Notes: generated from the letters alone by a model not told the origin. 40,674 bases of DNA from an uncultured Acinetobacter sp. (GCF_947624825.1 NZ_CANQLZ010000024.1:1-40674); one strand, 5' to 3'; counted from the first letter of the stretch, positions 1-8,942 are shown. Translations and numbers: made by a program.

Positions 1-73
1 AATCTTTTTCAGATTCAATCAATAATTGAACCGCTCTTTCTCTGATTTCAGGGGTATATTTTAATTTTGTCAT
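1..73 (-). CDS. IS3-family transposase OrfA, N-terminal fragment
   Basis: The first 24 codons of a minus-strand gene start with ATG at 73-71 and read MTKLKYTPEIRERAVQL..., then run off the window. The 'YTPEIRERAVQL' opening is characteristic of IS3-family OrfA helix-turn-helix proteins, which bind the element ends and are fused to the OrfB integrase domain by frameshifting. A purine-rich GAGAGAC lies upstream of the start. The family is supported both by this peptide and by the adjacent terminal repeat; the exact IS name cannot be given. Only this partial segment is visible, so intactness is unknown. Confidence 0.75.
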   Translation of the reverse strand, partial: MTKLKYTPEIRERAVQLLIESEKD

Positions 74-123
74 CGGGGTAGTCTCTCAGAATATTGACTC
101 TCCGACAAACCCGGTACGGTTCA
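1..123 (-). mobile_element. IS3-family insertion sequence, left-cut fragment with terminal inverted repeat
   Basis: The sequence at about 96-123, read on the minus strand, starts TGAACCG and continues through a CGGGTTTGTCGGAGA block. This is the typical end of many IS3-family elements. An OrfA start follows at 73. Only the outermost 123 bp lie in the window, so completeness, the second inverted repeat and the target duplication cannot be seen. The bases right after 123 (GTA...) would be one copy of any target duplication. The element ends about 240 bp upstream of dadA. Confidence 0.8.
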
Positions 124-361
124 GTATGTAGTGAGAATTGAAGAATAGATGAAGTTTAAATATCAGCATTCAAATCTTAAAGTTACAGCGATCTGACTAA
201 ACTTAAAAACACACACAAATCTTTTGCCTATAGTTGAATTAATGTTTAGCATAATAAACACCTATTAAAAATCGGGGTGAACCTAGAGTTTAAAAAATTA
301 CAGTTAAAAAATGCTCAAACAGAATACTTCACAATAAAAATATAAATTTAAGGAGCATAGC

Positions 362-1606
362 ATGCCGCATATTGTCGTGATTGGTGCAGGAATTACAGGC
401 GTCACCTCAGCTTATGAATTAGCACGTTTGGGGTATCAAGTCACTGTACTAGATCAACATTTATATCCTGCCATGGAAACCTCTTTTGCCAATGGTGGGC
501 AACTATCTGCTTGTAATGCTGAAGTGTGGAATCAAAAAGCCACGGTGCTTAAAGGCTTAAAGTGGATGTCGCAAAAAACCGCGCCCTTATTGCTCAATCC
601 ATCTTTTGATTTGCATAAATATACATGGCTGATCGAGTTTTTAGGTAATATTAAACATTATGAGCAAAATACCCGAGACACGGTAAAAATGGCGCTGTTA
701 GCACGGCAACGTTTATTTGATATAGCCGAACAAGAACAGATCGAATTTAATTTAGAAAAACGCGGCATTTTACATTTTTATCATACCCAGCATGATTATG
801 ACGTTGCCATGCGTGTGAATGACTTATTGTGTAGTGGTGGATTAGAGCGCCATGCGGTAAGTGTAGAACAGATCAAAAATATTGAGCCAACACTAACAGG
901 ACATTACTATGCAGGCTTTTATTGTCCAGGCGATGCAACCGGTGATATTCATAAATTTACGCTAGGTCTAGCGCATGCCTCACAAAAATATGGCGTGCAG
1001 TATATATATGGTATGCAAGTGACTCAGCTAAAACCGCATGCACAGGGTATTGATCTGCTTTACCATGCCAGTAGCGAAAATATGCAAGCAGATGCCCATG
1101 TCATGCAAAGCATACGTGCAGATGCTGTCGTGGTCTGTGCAGGTGTGAACAGCTATCAGTTGTCACGCCAATTGGGTGATCGGGTCAATATTTATCCTGT
1201 CAAAGGCTATTCAATCACCGTTCAACTGAATGATACCTTGAGCCAAAACAATGCACCATGGGTTAGTTTGCTTGATGAAAGTGCCAAAATTGTCACCTCA
1301 CGTTTAGGCAAGGATCGACTGCGGGTGGCAGGAACCGCAGAATTTAATGGCTACAATCGTGATATTCGAGCAGATCGAATTCAGCCGTTAATTGATTGGG
1401 TCAATCGCAATTTTAATATCTGTACCGAGCATTGTGTGCCATGGACAGGCTTACGCCCTATGATGCCCAACATGCTGCCTGTGGTGGGGCGCGGCAAACA
1501 CGAGCGAGTATTTTACAACACAGGACATGGTCACTTAGGTTGGACACTCTCGGCTGCAACAGCCGTGATGGTGAGTCAAGAAATTTTGGCCGAGCATCCG
1601 CTTTAA
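362..1606 (+). CDS. dadA: D-amino acid dehydrogenase small subunit, FAD-dependent
   Basis: This 414-aa flavoprotein oxidatively deaminates D-amino acids (classically D-alanine to pyruvate), passing electrons to the membrane quinone pool. The N-terminus carries the Rossmann FAD motif GAGITG at about residues 8-13. The C-terminus has the DadA-type stretch PWTGLRPMMP followed by NTGHGHLGW, which closes over the flavin. The length is normal for DadA. The start is supported by TAAGGAG seven bases upstream of ATG 362. No alanine racemase gene is adjacent. The stop overlaps the convergent gene at 1603 by a few bases. The upstream 238 bp separate it from an IS3-family end. Confidence 0.88.
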   Translation: MPHIVVIGAGITGVTSAYELARLGYQVTVLDQHLYPAMETSFANGGQLSACNAEVWNQKATVLKGLKWMSQKTAPLLLNPSFDLHKYTWLIEFLGNIKHYEQNTRDTVKMALLARQRLFDIAEQEQIEFNLEKRGILHFYHTQHDYDVAMRVNDLLCSGGLERHAVSVEQIKNIEPTLTGHYYAGFYCPGDATGDIHKFTLGLAHASQKYGVQYIYGMQVTQLKPHAQGIDLLYHASSENMQADAHVMQSIRADAVVVCAGVNSYQLSRQLGDRVNIYPVKGYSITVQLNDTLSQNNAPWVSLLDESAKIVTSRLGKDRLRVAGTAEFNGYNRDIRADRIQPLIDWVNRNFNICTEHCVPWTGLRPMMPNMLPVVGRGKHERVFYNTGHGHLGWTLSAATAVMVSQEILAEHPL

Positions 1607-2235
1607 TCGTAGAGTCGATACACGCCATTAAAGCGTTCACAACCTGCTTGTTGACCACTGACCACCAATAAGGCTTTGCTATAGGCAAAGTTATAATGGC
1701 AATCATGTTCGTTGTCCACAATCTTAGTTTTGTCTTGATGTGTGCTATAGGCTAAAAAAGCAATCACTTGGCGATCAGGTCGATTATTGGGACTACGATA
1801 AGCCCATCCTTCAATTTTAAGACTATCTTTACTTAGCTGATGAATTTTGAGGTGAACAGCCGGACTTGCAATCTGACCTTGCTCAAATTTAAGATAATGT
1901 TGCGTCATGGTTTGGTTGAGTGAAGTATAAATTTTTAAATCATCTAAACGTGCATCAATCTGTTGTTGATAGCAACGTAGCGTTTTGCATTGTTTGGCAC
2001 GATTGAGCCAAAGTGTTTGTGTATCATGCAATAAACGTAGTGGTGCATCGGTTACCAAAAGTGCGGTTAAATGCTGTTGTTGCAAGCTGTTACGCGGCTG
2101 TTTTAAAGTGTCATTGCATAAACCTTGGCGTGATTGCTCGCAATCGAAGAGACTTGCCGTGGTGAAAGGACTCATGCCCAACAGCGTCCATAAGACGAGG
2201 CTTTTAAAGATTGAAAGGTCGGTATTTTGCGCCAT
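1603..2235 (-). CDS. Secreted LprI/DUF1311-like cysteine-rich protein
   Basis: A 210-aa protein with an N-terminal hydrophobic segment at about residues 12-28, probably a signal peptide cleaved near TTA-S. The mature part has FDCEQSRQGLCNDTLKQ and then WLNRAKQCKTLRCYQQQIDARLDDL-type spacing. This resembles the LprI N-terminal (DUF1311) pattern, where paired cysteines form disulfides and the second helix has 'W...C....C....Y..RI..L'. LprI-type proteins are known as lysozyme inhibitors in some bacteria. The C-terminal half (about 110-210, with two more cysteines) is not recognised. Function as an inhibitor is only an inference. It is convergent with dadA and divergent from ispF. Confidence 0.6.
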   Translation of the reverse strand: MAQNTDLSIFKSLVLWTLLGMSPFTTASLFDCEQSRQGLCNDTLKQPRNSLQQQHLTALLVTDAPLRLLHDTQTLWLNRAKQCKTLRCYQQQIDARLDDLKIYTSLNQTMTQHYLKFEQGQIASPAVHLKIHQLSKDSLKIEGWAYRSPNNRPDRQVIAFLAYSTHQDKTKIVDNEHDCHYNFAYSKALLVVSGQQAGCERFNGVYRLYD

Positions 2236-2248
2236 GATCGCTTATACT

Positions 2249-2276
2249 TTGTCAAGATTATGCTGCTTGCTAATAT
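2249..2276 (+). promoter_or_regulatory. Candidate sigma-70 promoter of ispF
   Basis: TTGTCA (2249-2254, five of six matches to the -35 consensus) is separated by 16 bp from TAATAT (2271-2276, four of six). It lies about 60 bp upstream of the ispF start. This was read by eye and not scored. Confidence 0.4.
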
Positions 2277-2335
2277 AGCGAAATCAAAAGCATCAATACA
2301 ACATTTCTACAATTTATTTGTTTGGGAGCAAGGCA

Positions 2336-2827
2336 ATGATGCCACAACTACGCATTGGTCAGGGTATGGATGTACACGCCTTTGAAGCAGGGGATTTTGT
2401 CACCTTAGCAGGCATCCAAATTCCACATAGCCAAGGCTTAAAGGCGCATTCTGATGGTGATGTGGTGCTACATGCTTTAAGCGATGCGTTACTTGGTGCC
2501 TTGGCTTTAGGTGATATTGGACAGCATTTCCCCGACACAGATCCTCAATTTAAAGGTGCCGATAGCCGCGTGTTACTTCAAAAAGTCTATCAACTCATTT
2601 TAGATCGCGGTTATGTGTTGAATAATGCCGATATTACGGTGGCTTGTGAACGCCCTAAACTGGCACCACATAATTTAGCCATGCGTCAAAGCATTGCTAA
2701 TGTATTAGAGGTCGATGTCAATCAAATTAGTGTTAAAGCCACCACCACAGAAAAATTAGGTTTTACCGGTCGCCAAGAAGGAATTTTATCTACAGCGACC
2801 GTACTGATTAGCCGTCAAGCAAAATGA
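2336..2827 (+). CDS. ispF: 2-C-methyl-D-erythritol 2,4-cyclodiphosphate synthase
   Basis: IspF forms the cyclic diphosphate MEcPP from CDP-ME 2-phosphate in the cytoplasmic MEP isoprenoid pathway. Visible family signatures are GMDVHAF with the metal-binding Asp and His, [18 protein letters not shown] with the third His ligand, [11 protein letters not shown], and the C-terminal [13 protein letters not shown]. An upstream TTG at 2318 would lengthen the protein, but GGGAG at 2324-2328 is placed correctly for ATG 2336. That gives 163 aa, close to the usual size. ispD, its frequent neighbour, is not adjacent. The 3' end overlaps the convergent phosphatase-like gene by 13 bp. Confidence 0.95.
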   Translation: MMPQLRIGQGMDVHAFEAGDFVTLAGIQIPHSQGLKAHSDGDVVLHALSDALLGALALGDIGQHFPDTDPQFKGADSRVLLQKVYQLILDRGYVLNNADITVACERPKLAPHNLAMRQSIANVLEVDVNQISVKATTTEKLGFTGRQEGILSTATVLISRQAK

Positions 2828-3339
2828 TCGGCTTTCATTAAGGATAAATTTAGTTCTTGGGTTGCTTTACGACCTTGCAGTTGTAAAGTAACCGCATGAA
2901 TTAAACCTGTCCAAGTTGAGTCCGGTTCCCATATATCATGTAAAAGTGCCTGCGCAGTTGGCATATCCATATGCATATAATATTGACGATAGACATACAT
3001 CAAACTGCTGACCTGTTGATTATTTTCACAATGTAGCCACAGCATTTGCTCACTTACCAAATGATCAATTAAATCAAGGACCAAAATGCATTGATCAGGC
3101 GAGGGTATGTCTAAAGAAATTGGAATGTGTACATAGTTAAGACCTAAATCTAAACAGATTTGGTCTTCATGCGGGAGATGTTGTGGGGCATCGTTTAAAG
3201 CCAAGTTCATGATCGTGGTCACGCCATAAGCTTTAATCTGGGCTAAATCTTCGGCACTGGGTTGACCTGAGGTAAATAAATGCTCATGCACAAATTGGAA
3301 ATGCTTTATTTGACTTAAATGCGTTTCAAGTTCATTCAT
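2815..3339 (-). CDS. Tyrosine/dual-specificity phosphatase-fold protein with degenerate active site
   Basis: This 174-aa protein resembles small bacterial DSP-like (DUF442/beta-lactamase-hydrolase-like) phosphatases: [21 protein letters not shown] at the start of the domain, then the central MNLALNDAP strand, and the P-loop region at about 103-111. In active enzymes the loop is HC-x5-R-like. Here it reads [10 protein letters not shown], keeping His103 and Cys104 but with no Arg in the loop. Catalysis is therefore doubtful, and a binding or scaffold role is possible. No signal peptide is seen. The start at ATG 3339 has AAGG about nine bases upstream. Its 3' end overlaps ispF on the opposite strand. 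Confidence 0.6.
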   Translation of the reverse strand: MNELETHLSQIKHFQFVHEHLFTSGQPSAEDLAQIKAYGVTTIMNLALNDAPQHLPHEDQICLDLGLNYVHIPISLDIPSPDQCILVLDLIDHLVSEQMLWLHCENNQQVSSLMYVYRQYYMHMDMPTAQALLHDIWEPDSTWTGLIHAVTLQLQGRKATQELNLSLMKADHFA

Positions 3340-3371
3340 GGTGCGCTGCCTTCATTCTTATTGTATCCAAA

Positions 3372-3402
3372 TAAAAAAACGCCATCCTAAGATGACGTCT
3401 TT
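3372..3402 (-). terminator. Intrinsic terminator of the DAHP synthase gene
   Basis: On the minus strand an 8-bp stem (ACGTCATC/GATGGCGT, one G-T pair, TTAG loop) is followed by seven T residues, about 20 bp past the aro gene stop codon. Confidence 0.75.
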
Positions 3403-3418
3403 AGTATAGCGCGAGCGA

Positions 3419-4510
3419 TTAGCGATTGACTAATACATCTTTAAGCGCTTGGTGCATTTCAAGTAAGACTTGTTCAGTAGTGTCCCAATCAATACAGCCA
3501 TCAGTGACTGATTTGCCATATTCTAAATCGCATAAATTAGCTGGAATATCTTGGCGACCGCCTTTTAAATGACTCTCTACCATTAAACCCACAATGGATT
3601 TGTTGCCATCTAGGATTTGCTCAGTGATATTGCGCAGCACTAAAGGTTGTAAGTACGGGTCTTTATTTGAGTTGGCGTGGCTAGCATCAATCATAATTTT
3701 GTTGCTGACTTTGGCTTTAGCCAATGCGGACTCTGCATCGGCAACTGAGCCTGCGTCATAGTTTGGTTTGCCATTACCACCACGTAATACCACGTGTGCG
3801 TATGGGTTACCTGAGGTATGAATCACAGACACTTGACCTGCTTCGTTTAAGCCTAAGAAGCTATGACCATGTTTAACCGATTGCATGGCATTGGTGGCAA
3901 CTGTTAAGCCGCCATCTGTACCATTTTTAAAGCCTACAGGTGAAGATAAACCTGAAGACATTTCACGGTGGGTTTGGCTTTCTGTCGTACGTGCGCCAAT
4001 GGCTGACCATGAAATTAAATCTTGGTAATACTGCGGTGAGTTAGGGTCGAGTGCTTCTGTGGCACAAGGTAAGCCTTTTTCGTTTAACTCAAGCAATAAT
4101 TTACGCCCTAAACGCAAACCTTTTTCAATATTAAATGAGTCGTTCATGTCAGGGTCGTTAATTAAGCCTTTCCAACCGACTGTGGTACGTGGCTTTTCAA
4201 AGTACACGCGCATCACAATATACAGCGTATCTTTGACTTTTTCGCTTAAGACTTTAAGACGTTCTGCATATTCATGTGCAGCGGTTGTATCATGAATTGA
4301 ACATGGACCGATCACCACAAATAAGCGTGGATCTTGACCATCTAAGATTTTACGAATGGTTTCACGACCGTTAAGGACGGTTTGATAGGCATGTTCAGTC
4401 AACGGTAATTCTGCTTTAAGCTCAGCAGGTGTTACAAGTGGCTGAATGCTTTTTACATTCACGTCATCAATGTCAGATTGTGTAATTGGAGTTGACTGTC
4501 GTGTATTCAT
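3419..4510 (-). CDS. aroG: 3-deoxy-7-phosphoheptulonate (DAHP) synthase, class I
   Basis: It condenses phosphoenolpyruvate and erythrose 4-phosphate in the first step of the shikimate pathway. The protein has the AroF/G/H-type signatures GPCSIHD, KPRTTVGWKGLINDPDMN, ARTTESQTHREMSSG, GFKNGTDG and DASHANS, with metal ligands expected in these blocks. ATG 4510 gives 363 aa, normal for the family; a GTG nine bases earlier (4519) is possible, and neither has a strong Shine-Dalgarno. Which aromatic amino acid inhibits it cannot be decided here, so the symbol aroG is a family label. It appears monocistronic, with its own terminator. aroC, a later pathway step, lies about 10 kb away. Confidence 0.92.
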   Translation of the reverse strand: MNTRQSTPITQSDIDDVNVKSIQPLVTPAELKAELPLTEHAYQTVLNGRETIRKILDGQDPRLFVVIGPCSIHDTTAAHEYAERLKVLSEKVKDTLYIVMRVYFEKPRTTVGWKGLINDPDMNDSFNIEKGLRLGRKLLLELNEKGLPCATEALDPNSPQYYQDLISWSAIGARTTESQTHREMSSGLSSPVGFKNGTDGGLTVATNAMQSVKHGHSFLGLNEAGQVSVIHTSGNPYAHVVLRGGNGKPNYDAGSVADAESALAKAKVSNKIMIDASHANSNKDPYLQPLVLRNITEQILDGNKSIVGLMVESHLKGGRQDIPANLCDLEYGKSVTDGCIDWDTTEQVLLEMHQALKDVLVNR

Positions 4511-4637
4511 TGCCGTCACTGGTTTGATCTATAAATAAAAAAATTCTAGCTTGAATATAGCACGATTCAAGACTTGGTTTCCTATCAAAAAGTCTAATAG
4601 CCCTTTTAAAAAAAAGTGATGAATCATGCTCAAAATA

Positions 4638-5531
4638 TTAACTATTGTTTTGCTGTTGCACCACAACCACAGATGCTGTTTCAACACTTACAGGTTTAGA
4701 TTTAACCGGATTGATCATAAAGTTAATACCAATCACACATAAAGTTAAGCCTAAAACTTTACGAATAATTTTCTCAGGTAAACGCGAGCTAACCAATGTG
4801 CCCACCACAATTGCCGGGATCGAACCACACAGCAACCAACCCAATAAGGCATAATCGACGTTACCGGCACTCATATAGCCTAAGCCTGCCACCAAGGTCA
4901 GTAACACAGCATGCACCACATCTGAACCAATAATGCGAATCATGGGTAAATTAGGGAACATCAAAACCAACGCCATAATACCAAAGGCACCTGCACCCAC
5001 CGATGACAAGGTCACGAATACGCCTAAAATGATGCCCATTAAAATAATCAAAACGCGTTTTTCTTTGGCTTGCGCGCTTAAGTTACTACGTGATAAATCA
5101 GCACTCATATCGAGTTGTTCTTGTGAACGATAACGATTAAAGAACTTCTCAATGCTGCTACGAAATACAATCGACACACCTGTTAAGGTCAACATAAAGC
5201 CCAAGACCATAGTGAGTACTGCTTTATAGTGCGTTGATTGGCTTAAGAAGTTTTCCAACACCCAATGGGTTGCAAATGAAGCAGGAATACTGCCTACTGC
5301 TAGCCAAATCACAATTGGCCACACAATATTCATTTTTTTGGCATGCACCAAAGAACCACAAAATTTAGAAATCGCGGCATACAGTAAATCTGTACCAATG
5401 GCGATGTGTGGTTCGATACGAAATAAACTGATTAAGATAGGGGTCATCAGTGAGCCGCCACCCACACCAGTTACACCCACGCAAAAACCGACCAAAACAC
5501 CTGCTAAAATAAACTCAACGGGACCAAACAT
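4638..5531 (-). CDS. TauE/SafE-family membrane permease (sulfite exporter-like)
   Basis: A 297-aa inner-membrane protein with about eight hydrophobic segments arranged as two repeats. The first repeat has the glycine-rich GVTGVGGGSLMTPIL and the second has TLSSVGAGAFG, the pattern of the TauE/SafE (DUF81) family. Relatives export sulfite, sulfoacetate or other organic anions, but substrates are mostly unknown and none can be assigned here. A cytoplasmic loop sits around residues 125-160, rich in Arg, Glu and Lys. It is a single gene between the DAHP synthase gene and a long AT-rich gap. No nearby sulfur genes support sulfite as substrate. Confidence 0.85.
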   Translation of the reverse strand: MFGPVEFILAGVLVGFCVGVTGVGGGSLMTPILISLFRIEPHIAIGTDLLYAAISKFCGSLVHAKKMNIVWPIVIWLAVGSIPASFATHWVLENFLSQSTHYKAVLTMVLGFMLTLTGVSIVFRSSIEKFFNRYRSQEQLDMSADLSRSNLSAQAKEKRVLIILMGIILGVFVTLSSVGAGAFGIMALVLMFPNLPMIRIIGSDVVHAVLLTLVAGLGYMSAGNVDYALLGWLLCGSIPAIVVGTLVSSRLPEKIIRKVLGLTLCVIGINFMINPVKSKPVSVETASVVVVQQQNNS

Positions 5532-5948
5532 GCTTATATGCCAGATATTAAAAAACGTGCATATGTTATGACTTTTAACGATAAGTCGTTGTCTTGATTA
5601 GTGATTTCTTTATGCAAAAAAAAGATAAAGCGTTTGATTTGAAGGCGGATAAGTTATTTTTATAAATTGATTCAGTTGTTTATCTATAAAGAGTCTTTAT
5701 TTTTTATCGCAACTATTGGATTTTAAAAAAGCACGACACTTTTTAAAAAACGATCATGTATGACTTAAACACAATGCTTAAGGTGTATATAGCAGCTGTG
5801 TAGATCGAAATTTTCAAGTCAATTTAACTATAAATACCATTGAATAGATGTTGATTTTGCCACCCTCTAAATCCTTTAAAGCCACAGAATCTTAAAGCAG
5901 GTCTATGCTAAAATAAGTTTCTTTTCAACTTGGCTTAAGGAAATAACC
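5532..5948. other. 417-bp AT-rich intergenic region, divergent promoters
   Basis: This gap lies between the TauE-like gene (minus) and lpxB (plus) and must hold both promoters. A -10-like TAAAAT preceded by TATGC is at about 5909-5914, a suitable distance upstream of lpxB, but no good -35 is visible. Only very short ORFs are present (for example 17 codons from the ATG near 5612). No repeat or RNA gene is recognised. Confidence 0.5.
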
Positions 5949-7136
5949 TTGCAAAACAGAAAGCTTAGAATTGGCATCGTGGTGGGTGAAGTCTCAGGTG
6001 ATACGCTGGGTGTGAAGCTGATGCGCAGTTTTCGTGAGCAAGGCATTGAGGTTGAGTTTGAAGGCATTGGTGGTCCGCAAATGATTGCTGAAGGCTTGCA
6101 TAGCTTTTATCCGATGGACGTACTCTCGGTGATGGGTATTGTAGAGGTCTTAAAAGATATTAAGCAGTTATTTGCTGTGCGTGATGGTTTGCTTGAGCGT
6201 TGGCAGCGTGAACCTGTAGATATATTTATTGGCATTGATGCGCCAGATTTTAATTTGCGTGTCTCTAAAAAAATTAAACAACTCGCTTTACCCATTAAGA
6301 CCGTACAGTATGTCAGTCCATCGGTGTGGGCATGGCGTCAGGGACGTGTGCATGGTATTAAAGCCAATATTGACTTGGTGCTGTGTTTATTTCCGTTTGA
6401 AAAGGCATTTTTCCAACGTTGGCAGGTGCCAGCTGCTTTTGTTGGGCATCCTTTAGCCAGTGATCTACCGCTTGACAATAACATGCAGGCTGCTAAAGCA
6501 GAATTAGGTTTAAATATTCAGGCAAAACATATTGCACTGTTGCCGGGCAGTCGCCGTGGCGAAATTGAGCGTTTAGGCCCTTTGGTCTTAGATGCCGCAC
6601 AGCGCTTAATGCAAAAACATCCTGAGTATGATTTTTTAATTCCTGCCATTAATGATGCGCGGAAACAACAAATCGAGGTATTGTTAGCACAGTATCCTGA
6701 AGAGGTGCGTGCTAAGATTCAGGTGCTTGAGAATCAAGGTAGTGAATCAAAAATTGGGCGACAGGTGATGAATGCCGCCAATATCATTGCTTTAGCCTCA
6801 GGCACAGCAACCTTAGAAGCTATGTTATTACACCGTCCGATGGTGACGTTTTATAAGCTGAATTGGCTTAGTTTTCATGTCATAAAATGGCTCATTAAAA
6901 TCCCGTATTATTCATTACCGAATATTATTGCGGGTAAAAAGGTGATTCAAGAGCTGATTCAACATGATGCAACCCCTGAAAAATTAAGCCAAGAACTTGA
7001 AAAGTTAATGCAAGTTGAAGCTGCACAAATTCAGGTCATGCAGCACATCACCATGCATAAACAATTGTTAGATCGTAATAGCGAAGATCCGGTACAGGCT
7101 GTTTTGGCATTGCTACAGCCCGCTAACACAGCTTGA
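5949..7136 (+). CDS. lpxB: Lipid-A-disaccharide synthase
   Basis: LpxB joins UDP-2,3-diacylglucosamine and lipid X into the lipid A disaccharide at the cytoplasmic face of the inner membrane. The 395-aa sequence has GEVSGDTLG near the N-terminus, ALPIKTVQYVSPSVWAWR, HPLASDLP, LPGSRRGEIERL and ASGTATLEAML, all diagnostic of the GT19 family. The start is TTG at 5949, supported by AAGGA seven bases upstream and by the absence of a better ATG before the conserved domain. It stands alone; lpxA and fabZ are not adjacent. The stop lies 3 bp from the convergent tetR-type gene with no obvious terminator between. Confidence 0.95.
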   Translation: MQNRKLRIGIVVGEVSGDTLGVKLMRSFREQGIEVEFEGIGGPQMIAEGLHSFYPMDVLSVMGIVEVLKDIKQLFAVRDGLLERWQREPVDIFIGIDAPDFNLRVSKKIKQLALPIKTVQYVSPSVWAWRQGRVHGIKANIDLVLCLFPFEKAFFQRWQVPAAFVGHPLASDLPLDNNMQAAKAELGLNIQAKHIALLPGSRRGEIERLGPLVLDAAQRLMQKHPEYDFLIPAINDARKQQIEVLLAQYPEEVRAKIQVLENQGSESKIGRQVMNAANIIALASGTATLEAMLLHRPMVTFYKLNWLSFHVIKWLIKIPYYSLPNIIAGKKVIQELIQHDATPEKLSQELEKLMQVEAAQIQVMQHITMHKQLLDRNSEDPVQAVLALLQPANTA

Positions 7137-7139
7137 ATG

Positions 7140-7706
7140 CTAGTGCAGCGCTGTGGCAAATAATCGCCACATTGCATCAAGACGTTTGTCAAAATCTGCT
7201 GTGCCAGCATAAAGCAGTTCGATGTGTAAACTGTCAATCACACCTAAATAGGCTTGGCTTAAATAAGTTACATCTAAACTTGCTGAGTGTTGGCTTAGGG
7301 CCAAACTGATGTGCTGTTCACAGCGCGTTAAGTGCTTGCTATATAAGGTGCTAATGTTTTGTGTTAAATGCTGTGGTGGCACATAGGCGGTACGCAGCAA
7401 AAAGCGAAAATGCAACGCTTGCTGATAATGTTGCTTTAAGGCATCACAATAAAATTGACCCGGAAAATTTTGCTGTTTGGCAAAGCAACGATCAACAAAT
7501 TGATTTGCGGCTGCAATTGCATCTTCAACTAAGGTTAAAAACAAGGCATCTTTATTGGTAAAATGGGCGTAAATGGATGCTTTACGAATCCCCACCATTT
7601 CAGCAATTTGCTGTAAAGATGCACCGTCATAGCCATAGCAGACAAAGTGTTCTAATGCGGCATCACAAATGCGTTGTTTTGCCGCCGAACGAACAAGATT
7701 TGACAT
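7140..7706 (-). CDS. TetR-family transcriptional repressor of the adjacent efflux gene
   Basis: A 188-aa regulator with an N-terminal helix-turn-helix domain at about residues 10-55: AALEHFVCYGYDGASLQQIA then IRKASIYAHFTNKDALF, the TetR recognition-helix pattern. The C-terminal ligand-binding domain (60-188) is divergent, as usual. The gene starts 9 bp after the MFS transporter stop on the same strand, so the two are almost certainly one transcript. The palindrome at 8923-8942 in front of the transporter is the likely operator. The inferred circuit is a repressor that controls its own operon and is released by a transported compound. The inducer is unknown. Confidence 0.85.
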   Translation of the reverse strand: MSNLVRSAAKQRICDAALEHFVCYGYDGASLQQIAEMVGIRKASIYAHFTNKDALFLTLVEDAIAAANQFVDRCFAKQQNFPGQFYCDALKQHYQQALHFRFLLRTAYVPPQHLTQNISTLYSKHLTRCEQHISLALSQHSASLDVTYLSQAYLGVIDSLHIELLYAGTADFDKRLDAMWRLFATALH

Positions 7707-7715
7707 AAACCACCT

Positions 7716-8909
7716 TTACACACAAGCCACTTGACGTTTGAGCGCACGATGCACCAACACTAAAATTAACGGACCAATGAGCGCCAATAAACCGACCCAA
7801 TACAAAGCATGTATTTCTACTAAAACTCCAGCAATTGGCGTGGCAATCGAAGCGAGTACCATTGGAATAGCACCCAACAAAGCCGCACTTGCACCAAGGT
7901 TTTGTGATTGAGAATTCATAGCCAATGCCATAATAGTCGCCTCTAAAATACCCAAACCCAATAAAGCACAGGCAATCCCACTGACAATTCCAACTAAACC
8001 AAAATTAAAAAATTCGGCAATTAAACATACAAAACCGGCAATACTCATGCAAAAAGCCCCTAAATAGGCCAATTTTGAGAGTGGTATTTTTTTGACTAAA
8101 TAGGCAGATAAAGATGCACCCACAATTAAACTAATACTGGTTAAACCAAACACTAAGCCAAATTGTTCAACACTTAAGCCGTAGTTGTTTTGGTAAATAA
8201 AGGATGAACCTCCAATATAAGCAAATAAAAAGAAAAATACTGCCGACAGCGCCAATAATTGCAGTAAAAAAAAGCGTTGCTTTAAAATATTGACATACAC
8301 CAAAAAGATTGACTTTAACTCAAGGCGTTCACGTTGATGGGTCTGTAAGGTTTCTGGAATATTGAACAGACTATTAATCAATACCAATGTACCTAAGCCT
8401 GCTAAAAATAACATAATACCTTGCCAACCATAATGTGCTCCTAGTAATCCACCAATAGCAGGTGCAATGATAGGACCTAGAGCCACAATGCTATTGAGTA
8501 AGGCATACAGTTGCGCGGCTTGTTGTTCTTCTGCCACATCACGCACCATACTCATTACCACAACAATGGCGGTGGCGGCACCCAAACCTTGAAATAAACG
8601 TGCAGTGATCAGCCATTCTAAACTGGTGGAGATACTTGCCATCCATGCGGCAATAATATAAGTCACTACACCTAAAATTAGTGGCTTACGTCGTCCATAG
8701 GCATCTGAAAGCGGGCCAAAAATTAATTGACCCAAGCCCATAGCCATTAAAAAAATGGTTAATGTCCATTGGGTGGCAGCATAAGACACCTTTAAATCAG
8801 TGGACATTTGTGGCATAGATGCCAAATACATATCAATTGCGGCAGGGCCTAAGGCCACCACCACCGCCAAAGATAAGGTGAGTTTAAGAGTAACAGCAGG
8901 AGCAGACAT
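7716..8909 (-). CDS. MFS drug-resistance transporter, Bcr/CflA type
   Basis: A roughly 397-aa inner-membrane drug:proton antiporter with twelve predicted hydrophobic segments. The first helix region contains ALGPAAIDMYLASMPQM, typical of Bcr/CflA transporters. The loop 2-3 motif is GPLSDAYGRRKPL (MFS motif A), and the fifth helix has LGPIIAPAIGGLLG (motif C of exporters). ATG 8909 is chosen over a TTG at 8924, which would lie inside the operator; neither has a clear Shine-Dalgarno. The substrate could be bicyclomycin, chloramphenicol, sulfonamide or another toxic compound, and cannot be told from sequence. It is the first gene of a two-gene operon with the TetR regulator. Confidence 0.88.
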   Translation of the reverse strand: MSAPAVTLKLTLSLAVVVALGPAAIDMYLASMPQMSTDLKVSYAATQWTLTIFLMAMGLGQLIFGPLSDAYGRRKPLILGVVTYIIAAWMASISTSLEWLITARLFQGLGAATAIVVVMSMVRDVAEEQQAAQLYALLNSIVALGPIIAPAIGGLLGAHYGWQGIMLFLAGLGTLVLINSLFNIPETLQTHQRERLELKSIFLVYVNILKQRFFLLQLLALSAVFFFLFAYIGGSSFIYQNNYGLSVEQFGLVFGLTSISLIVGASLSAYLVKKIPLSKLAYLGAFCMSIAGFVCLIAEFFNFGLVGIVSGIACALLGLGILEATIMALAMNSQSQNLGASAALLGAIPMVLASIATPIAGVLVEIHALYWVGLLALIGPLILVLVHRALKRQVACV

Positions 8910-8922
8910 AAAATTTTTACAC

Positions 8923-8942
8923 AACCTAACGATCGGTAGGTT
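8923..8942. promoter_or_regulatory. Palindromic operator for the TetR-type repressor
   Basis: AACCTAACGATCGGTAGGTT is a 20-bp near-perfect inverted repeat (AACCTA/TAGGTT arms around CGATCG, one mismatched pair). It lies 14 bp upstream of the MFS start and just downstream of a -10-like element. The position suits repression by blocking RNA polymerase. Assignment to this TetR protein is inferred from proximity. Confidence 0.75.

Noticed and set aside
5612..5665. 17-codon ORF in the TauE-lpxB gap
   Set aside because: Too short, with only a weak upstream site and a Lys-rich AT-driven composition; not separable from chance.
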